A stretch of DNA of 11,222 bases from an uncultured Clostridia bacterium (GTDB taxonomy: Bacteria > Bacillota > Clostridia > Lachnospirales > Lachnospiraceae), in the NCBI GenBank assembly GCA_946186175.1, contig CAMHMG010000094.1:1-11222 (forward strand), written 5' to 3'. The notes under the pieces are model-generated. The model was given only the letters and a program-made list of their open reading frames with translations, was not told where the DNA came from and searched no databases. Numbering within the stretch: the first letter of the stretch is position 1; each line of letters begins with the position of its first letter. A program made the translations under genes and the position numbers. Shown in pieces: positions 6,996 to 11,222 of the stretch.

Positions 6996-7032
6996 CCGCA
7001 TATGATAACCTTATGGAATTCATCATACACGG
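6996..7032 (-). repeat. Hairpin element copy C, terminator-like
   Basis: On the minus strand CCGTGTATGAT (7032-7022) pairs with ATCATATGCGG (7006-6996) over 11 positions, two of them G-U, with a 15-nt loop. GTTTTTTATTTTAATC follows directly. On the plus strand the two wobble positions become A-C mismatches, so the folded molecule is minus-strand RNA. No minus-strand gene ends just upstream, so it is not an ordinary gene-end terminator. It has the same overall length as copy B, and shares its CATCATACA segment. Confidence 0.75.
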
Positions 7033-7054
7033 CTTTCTGCTGTTATTATTAATT

Positions 7055-7081
7055 TTGTAACAATTGACAACTATTTTGTAA
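7055..7081 (-). promoter_or_regulatory. Second copy of the triple direct repeat, upstream of hairpin C
   Basis: Minus-strand TTACAA (7081-7076), TTGTCAA (7070-7064) and TTACAA (7060-7055), starting 11 and 10 bp apart, exactly as at 4704-4730. The distance from the last repeat to the hairpin is also similar (28 versus 26 bp between starts). A TACAAA at the -10 position suggests a weak minus-strand promoter. The opposite strand reads TTGACA-17 bp-TATTTT (7064-7092), so plus-strand transcription toward the MerR-type gene is also possible. Confidence 0.5.
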
Positions 7082-7170
7082 TTCTTTATTTTTCTTCACG
7101 TATGAAAATACTCTAATCCGCTTTTATCCGTTGCTTCAACTTTATGGAATAAATGAATCAACCTGTTTTA

Positions 7171-7199
7171 TTCACAAAAAATAACAAATGTGTTATACT
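7171..7199 (+). promoter_or_regulatory. Extended -10 promoter with dyad, for the MerR-methyltransferase gene
   Basis: TTCACA (7171-7176), a 17-bp spacer and TGTTATACT (extended -10, 7191-7199). The inverted repeat ATAACA (7181-7186) / TGTTAT (7191-7196) lies in the spacer and over the -10, where MerR-family operators usually sit. Classic MerR-activated promoters have 19-20 bp spacers, so with 17 bp repression or autorepression seems more likely than twist activation. The start would be near 7206. Confidence 0.6.
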
Positions 7200-7240
7200 T
7201 CAGATATAATTTCATGCATGAAACTTATAGGAGAGAAAAT

Positions 7241-8431
7241 ATGAAACCTTCAGGCTATTATACCTCCGGCGAATTTGCGAAAATGGCACACATAACCATC
7301 CGCACAGTCCGCTACTATGACAAAGCCAATATCCTTAAGCCATCCTTTGTGAATGATGCCGGAGCAAGATTCTATACAGATGAAGATTTTGCCAAGCTTC
7401 AGCAGATCCTTCTTCTTAAATATCTTGGTTTCTCATTAGATGATATACGTGCGATCACAATAGGCGATCTCGACCATAACATGCTCAAAAACTCTCTCAA
7501 TCTACAGTTAAAATTAGTCAAAGACCGTATTGAACAGATGGAGATGGTATCTAACGCAATAGAGGATATAACAAAAGCTTTAGATAAAGAAAATGATATA
7601 GACTGGTCTTCCATGCTTAACCTTATTCATCTTACCAATATGGAAAACACCCTAAAAACCCAGTACGAGAACTCCAGCAACATTTCTGCAAGGATCAACC
7701 TGCATAACTTGTATTCAGTTAACAAGCAGGGATGGTTTCCATGGCTTTATGAACAATGTGATATACGCTCCGGAATGAACATTTTGGAGATCGGCTGTGG
7801 AAGCGGCGCCTTTTGGAAAGAGAACATTGATAAATTGAAGACTTCCAATGTTCATATTACACTTAACGATATTTCCGAAGGAATGCTTCGTGACACCAGG
7901 AGAGAACTTGAGAAAGAACATCCGTTAATTCATTTTGATTATCAGGCCTTTGACTGTCATGAGATTCCATATGAAGATTCTTCCTATGATCTGATAATTG
8001 CCAATCATGTACTGTTCTATTGTGATGACCTCCAGAAAGCTCTTCTTGAGATCCGTCGTGTATTAAAACCCGGCGGTACATTTATCTGCAGCACTTATGG
8101 AGCTTCCCATATGAAAGAGATAACTACGCTCGTACGCGAATTCAACAGCTCCATAATATTATCCGCGGACAATTTGTTTGACAGGTTCGGTCTCGACAAC
8201 GGTGCAGATCTTCTTACACCCTACTTTTCTTTTGTAAAGAGAAAGATATATGAAGACGAATTAATAGTAGATAAAGCAGAGCCTCTGATAGAATATATAT
8301 TGTCCTGTCACGGTAATCAGAACCAGTATCTTCTCGACAGATACAAAGACTTCCGCACCTATGTGGAGCGGAAGACTAAAAATAAATTCCATATTACCAA
8401 ATATTCAGGAATATTTATATGTACTAAGTAA
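7241..8431 (+). CDS. MerR-type HTH fused to a SAM-dependent methyltransferase, 396 aa
   Basis: N-terminal MerR winged helix: YYTSGEFAKMAHITIRTVRYYD (6-27), KPSFVNDAGARFYTDEDFAKL (33-53) and LGFSLDDIRAI (62-72). A dimerisation-type helix follows (about 80-116). The C-terminal part is a class I methyltransferase: ILEIGCGSGAFW (181-192, motif I), LNDIS (post-I acidic residue), SYDLIIANHVLFYC (motif II region) and LKPGGTFICSTYG (motif III region). The bridging segment has NLYSVNKQGWFPWLYEQ. ATG at 7241 has AGGAGAG seven bases upstream; an in-frame ATG at 7190 lies within the promoter and is rejected. Monocistronic, plus strand, opposite to everything else. Likely a DNA-binding sensor whose effector domain is or derives from an enzyme; the methylated substrate, or whether it still methylates, is unknown. 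Confidence 0.88.
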   Translation: MKPSGYYTSGEFAKMAHITIRTVRYYDKANILKPSFVNDAGARFYTDEDFAKLQQILLLKYLGFSLDDIRAITIGDLDHNMLKNSLNLQLKLVKDRIEQMEMVSNAIEDITKALDKENDIDWSSMLNLIHLTNMENTLKTQYENSSNISARINLHNLYSVNKQGWFPWLYEQCDIRSGMNILEIGCGSGAFWKENIDKLKTSNVHITLNDISEGMLRDTRRELEKEHPLIHFDYQAFDCHEIPYEDSSYDLIIANHVLFYCDDLQKALLEIRRVLKPGGTFICSTYGASHMKEITTLVREFNSSIILSADNLFDRFGLDNGADLLTPYFSFVKRKIYEDELIVDKAEPLIEYILSCHGNQNQYLLDRYKDFRTYVERKTKNKFHITKYSGIFICTK

Positions 8432-8436
8432 TAAAC

Positions 8437-8459
8437 ACTACAGATTCTCCTGTGGTTTT
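8437..8459 (+). terminator. Weak intrinsic terminator of the MerR-methyltransferase gene, inside the dnaB 3' end
   Basis: ACTACAG (8437-8443) pairs with CTGTGGT (8450-8456), including one G-U, with a 6-nt loop, and is followed by TTTC. The G-U pair favours the plus strand. It starts six bases after the plus-strand stop and overlaps the last dnaB codons. The stem is short and the U-run poor, so termination is probably incomplete. Confidence 0.4.
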
Positions 8460-9802
8460 CTCGGAGCTAATTTATTAGCGAACTTGGTATACTTACCAAT
8501 CCAGGTAAGTTCAACAGGACCTGTTGATCCATTTCTTTGTTTTGCCACAATAATATCTGCAATTCCCGGCTTTGGAGAATCCTCCTTATTGTAGTAATCG
8601 TCACGGTAAATGAACATGATTACATCGGCATCCTGTTCGATAGCACCGGATTCACGAAGGTCAGACATAACCGGCTTATGATCTTCACGACTGTCTACGG
8701 CACGGTTAAGCTGTGAAAGCGCAATTACCGGAACATCCAATTCTCTTGCAAGTTTCTTAAGCGATCGGCTTATTGTAGAAATTTCCTGCTGACGCGACTC
8801 ACTTCTTCCCACTCCATTCATCAACTGCAGGTAATCTATTACTATCAGACCAATATTCTTTGTCTGTTTGAGCTTCCTGCATTTAGATCTAAGTTCTGCG
8901 ATATTGATACCCGGTGTATCATCAATATACATCTGGGTCTCTCCGACACGGTATGTAGATTCCATTATCTTGTCCCAATCTGTATCAAGCAGCTGTCCTG
9001 TTCGTATAGATTGCGAATCAACCATGGAATCCATCGCGATAAGACGCGTCGCAAGCTGCTCCTTACTCATCTCCAATGAAAATACGGCAACCGGTACATT
9101 TTCCTCCATTGCAGCATTCTTGGCGATATTAAGAGCAAATGCAGTCTTTCCCATCGCAGGTCTGGCGGCAATCAATATTAATTCAGAACCGTGAAGACCG
9201 GTAAGCTTCTCATCGAGATCCTTAAATCCGGTTGGCACTCCTGTAACCTTGCTGCCCCGCTTTGCAGAAGCTTCTATGTTATCAAGTACATTAAGAGCAA
9301 TTTCTTTCATCTCTACAAACTGCATACCTGTATTTCTCTTCTGCGTAATATCAAACAGATCTTTCTCCGACTGTTCTAATAATTCATTGACCGATCCATC
9401 CGATTCATAACAGCTCGCCATAGTCTTTTCCGCATATTTGATCATTCTGCGCAAAACGGCTTTATCCTGTACGATCTTAGCATACTCTGCCGCATGACTG
9501 GCAAACTGAACGGAATCCAAAACCTCACCAATATAGCTCATACTGCTTATAGATTCGGGAGCTCCCATCTCTGCAAGCCTGTTGCTTACAATACCAAGAT
9601 CTATCGGCTTACCCTCATTATACAATTGTACTATTGCAGAAAAAAGCAAACCATACTGATTATAATAAAAGTCGTCTTTTGTCAGCAGATCCGCTACCTC
9701 TGCAACCGCATCACGATCCATCAGCATAGATCCTATCACAGCCTGTTCCATCTGCAGATTATTAGGCAATACTTTTTTCTGTAATACTGCATTCTCGTCC
9801 AT
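8438..9802 (-). CDS. dnaB: Replicative DNA helicase DnaB (DnaC in Bacillus), 454 aa
   Basis: Hexameric ATP-driven 5'-3' helicase that unwinds DNA at the replication fork. The N-terminal domain (about 14-115) starts with NNLQMEQAVIGSML, followed by a linker and a RecA-like domain from about 185. Visible motifs: Walker A ARPAMGKTA (213-221, K219, T220), SLEMS (242-246, catalytic E244), Walker B LIVIDYLQLM (319-328, D323), LSQLNR (362-367, sensor Q364), DLRESGAIEQDAD (381-393) and KQRNG (421-425, arginine finger R423). Length is normal for the family and no intein is present. ATG at 9800-9802 follows the rplI stop by two bases; the GAGGG in the rplI end is distant, so translational coupling is likely. 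The gene ends six bases from the convergent MerR-methyltransferase stop. Confidence 0.98.
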   Translation of the reverse strand: MDENAVLQKKVLPNNLQMEQAVIGSMLMDRDAVAEVADLLTKDDFYYNQYGLLFSAIVQLYNEGKPIDLGIVSNRLAEMGAPESISSMSYIGEVLDSVQFASHAAEYAKIVQDKAVLRRMIKYAEKTMASCYESDGSVNELLEQSEKDLFDITQKRNTGMQFVEMKEIALNVLDNIEASAKRGSKVTGVPTGFKDLDEKLTGLHGSELILIAARPAMGKTAFALNIAKNAAMEENVPVAVFSLEMSKEQLATRLIAMDSMVDSQSIRTGQLLDTDWDKIMESTYRVGETQMYIDDTPGINIAELRSKCRKLKQTKNIGLIVIDYLQLMNGVGRSESRQQEISTISRSLKKLARELDVPVIALSQLNRAVDSREDHKPVMSDLRESGAIEQDADVIMFIYRDDYYNKEDSPKPGIADIIVAKQRNGSTGPVELTWIGKYTKFANKLAPRKPQENL

Positions 9803-9804
9803 CT

Positions 9805-10254
9805 TTATTCTTTACCCTCAACTATGACCTTAAGAGACGCTGTAACCTTCTGATGAAGCTTGATATCAACATCATATTCTCCCGTTGTCTTAATGGCATC
9901 CCTAAGTAAAACTTTCTTCTTATCAATATCAAGATTCAACTGTTTCTTAGTCTCTTCGGCTATCTCTTTAGAAGAAACCGAACCAAAGCTCTTTCCGTTA
10001 GAACCCATCTTAATAGGTATTACCACCTTAGATTCCTCTATCTTTGCCGCAAGCTCACGTGCCGCCTCAAGATTCTCTGCGGCTATCTTATCATCATTGG
10101 CTTTTCTAAGCTTCAGATCATTCAGATTCTTAGCCGTAGCTTCCAAGCCTTGTTTCTTCTTGATAAGAACATTTCTTGCAAAGCCATCATTAACTTTGAC
10201 AACCTCACCCTTCTTTCCCACATTCTTAACATCCTCTAATAATATAACTTCCAT
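9805..10254 (-). CDS. rplI: 50S ribosomal protein bL9, 149 aa
   Basis: Large-subunit protein that binds 23S rRNA near the L1 stalk. The N-terminal signature MEVILLEDVKNVGKKGEVVKVNDGFARN... with LIKKKQGLEAT is diagnostic. The long connecting helix (about 42-78) and a C-terminal domain with GSNGKSFGSVSSKEI and LHQKVTASLKVIVEG are intact, and 149 aa is standard length. ATG at 10252-10254 has AAGGAGG about ten bases upstream. It lies 51 nt after gdpP and 2 nt before dnaB, in the usual Firmicutes order, and is probably cotranscribed with both. Confidence 0.98.
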   Translation of the reverse strand: MEVILLEDVKNVGKKGEVVKVNDGFARNVLIKKKQGLEATAKNLNDLKLRKANDDKIAAENLEAARELAAKIEESKVVIPIKMGSNGKSFGSVSSKEIAEETKKQLNLDIDKKKVLLRDAIKTTGEYDVDIKLHQKVTASLKVIVEGKE

Positions 10255-10305
10255 CTAATATTATCCTCCTTCTAAACTCATATACCTACTCTGCAGTAAC
10301 CTTCC

Positions 10306-11222
10306 TTAGAAATCTCCGTCATCCCACATAGTCTTTAATACAGTTTTCAACTGTTCTTTCGCCTCATCTACTGTCACCTTCGGAAGCTGAACACCTGCAA
10401 CCGTTCCATGTCCGCCTCCGCCAAATTGCTCCATAATAACCTGAACATTAACATCATCAATAGATCTTGCACTTACATACACAAGATCGTCTATCTTAGT
10501 CATAACAAATGATGCTCTGACATTCTCCACATCAAGCAGTTCATTAGCAACCTTAGCTGCAATAACATTCGGACTGTCAATCCCGGATTCCTCAGGGATA
10601 TCTGATATAGCAAAGCAGTCCATGAATATCTCCGCTCTGCCAACTCCCTCTGAAATGTGCTTGAAACTGTTCATATCTACACGATATGCCTTTCTTACAC
10701 GTATCATGTCTGCACCACATTTACGAAGGAACGATGCTGCCTCAAAGGTTCTGACACCTGTCTTAGTAACGAAATTATCTGTATCTACCAGCATACCCGC
10801 ATACATCGCATCAGCTTCCGCAGGTCGAAGCTTGGGTTTATCCATACTATATTGCAATATCTCGGCCACCATCTCACATGCAGAAGATGCATAGGGTTCA
10901 ATATATGAAAGAGTCGCATTCTCTATGACCTCTCCACTTTGTCTGTGATGATCTATGACCACAATATTCTTGGTATGCATCAACAATTCGGAACACTCTG
11001 TTATGCTTGGTCTGTTGACATCGACAACAATAAGCACTGTGTTTGGATCTACCGAAGCCAAAGCCTGTTCACTACTATAGAACATATCCTCCGGATATGC
11101 ACTGCTACCCATAAAATTATTCATTGCCGGACGAATAGAACTTGTAACCTCATTGATAACAATATGTGCCTTCTTCTCCATATTGATCGCAAGTCTGTAT
11201 ATTCCGATAGCGGATCCTAAAC
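10306..11222 (-). CDS. gdpP: Cyclic-di-AMP phosphodiesterase GdpP, C-terminal part only
   Basis: DHH-DHHA1 catalytic half of GdpP/YybT, which hydrolyses c-di-AMP to pApA. The open frame continues without stop through the right edge (visible start LGSAIGIYRLAINMEKK), so the membrane helices, PAS-like and GGDEF-like domains lie outside; 304 residues are visible. The ATG at 11179-11181 is internal and not the start. Catalytic motifs: VVDVNR (Asp), VVIDHHRQ (DHH at 10945-10953), MLVDTDNF (Asp), and the DHHA1 substrate loop FGGGGHGTVAG (GGGGHG at 10405-10422). TAA at 10306-10308. First of the gdpP-rplI-dnaB run. Identity rests on motifs and synteny. Confidence 0.95.
   Translation of the reverse strand, partial: LGSAIGIYRLAINMEKKAHIVINEVTSSIRPAMNNFMGSSAYPEDMFYSSEQALASVDPNTVLIVVDVNRPSITECSELLMHTKNIVVIDHHRQSGEVIENATLSYIEPYASSACEMVAEILQYSMDKPKLRPAEADAMYAGMLVDTDNFVTKTGVRTFEAASFLRKCGADMIRVRKAYRVDMNSFKHISEGVGRAEIFMDCFAISDIPEESGIDSPNVIAAKVANELLDVENVRASFVMTKIDDLVYVSARSIDDVNVQVIMEQFGGGGHGTVAGVQLPKVTVDEAKEQLKTVLKTMWDDGDF

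Larger units (their letters stand above)
6685..7240. other. 556-bp divergent intergenic region between the FHA operon and the MerR-methyltransferase gene
   Basis: No convincing gene is present. Both strands contain only short frames without ribosome binding sites. The region holds two tandem promoters facing the FHA gene, hairpin C with its minus-strand U-run, the triple direct repeat, and the plus-strand promoter with dyad of the MerR-type gene. Only 6907-6985 and 7093-7146 remain without a recognised signal. The sequence is very AT-rich. Confidence 0.7.

Noticed and set aside
7190..7240. ATG at 7190 as start of the MerR-methyltransferase gene
   Set aside because: It would lie in the promoter spacer, and the MerR domain begins right after the ATG at 7241, which has AGGAGAG upstream.
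9860..10258. Long plus-strand open frame of 132 codons opposite rplI
   Set aside because: It is the antisense shadow of a well-conserved ribosomal protein gene, and its composition is Ser/Phe-rich, as expected for such shadows.
10306..11181. ATG at 11179-11181 as the start of gdpP
   Set aside because: The frame stays open upstream with family-like sequence (LGSAIGIYRLA), so this is an internal Met and the gene continues outside the window.

Overview
The window looks like a piece of a low-GC Clostridia (Lachnospiraceae-like) chromosome. Evidence: AT-rich sequence, strong AGGAGG-type ribosome binding sites, frequent GTG/TTG starts, and the Firmicutes gene order gdpP-rplI-dnaB at the right end. 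That assignment is inferred from gene content only. Almost all genes lie on the minus strand, and one (7241-8431) lies on the plus strand.

Right end (8438-11222, minus): a conserved housekeeping run of gdpP (c-di-AMP phosphodiesterase, N-terminus outside the window), rplI (ribosomal protein bL9) and dnaB (replicative helicase). It converges, with a 6-nt gap, on a plus-strand gene that fuses a MerR-type DNA-binding domain to a SAM-dependent methyltransferase. That gene has its own extended -10 promoter with a dyad in the spacer.

Middle (about 3240-7190): a very AT-rich accessory segment. It holds a minus-strand operon: an FHA/DUF4234 membrane protein with a Gln-rich tandem repeat, a DUF2752 membrane protein, and a decayed remnant that I read as a DUF4139 (MuiA-like) gene. 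Next comes a secreted SH3/NlpC-P60-like cell-wall protein. Three homologous hairpins of about 40 nt (A 3277-3313, B 4645-4683, C 6996-7032) sit in the gaps around these units. Upstream of B and C lies the same triple direct repeat with 11- and 10-bp spacing. G-U pairs in copy C, and U-runs on that strand, indicate that the hairpins act in minus-strand RNA. This repeated leader-like element is the most unusual feature of the window.

Left end (1-3235, minus): a probable four-gene operon of a stand-alone CinA C-terminal/PncC amidase, an ABC ATPase, a large ABC-2 permease, and the start of a gene resembling a SAM-dependent methyltransferase. Its promoter (3349-3378) overlaps two palindromes. The ATPase and permease should form one exporter or membrane-modifying ABC complex; its substrate cannot be read from the sequence. 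No tRNA, rRNA, CRISPR array or transposase was seen.
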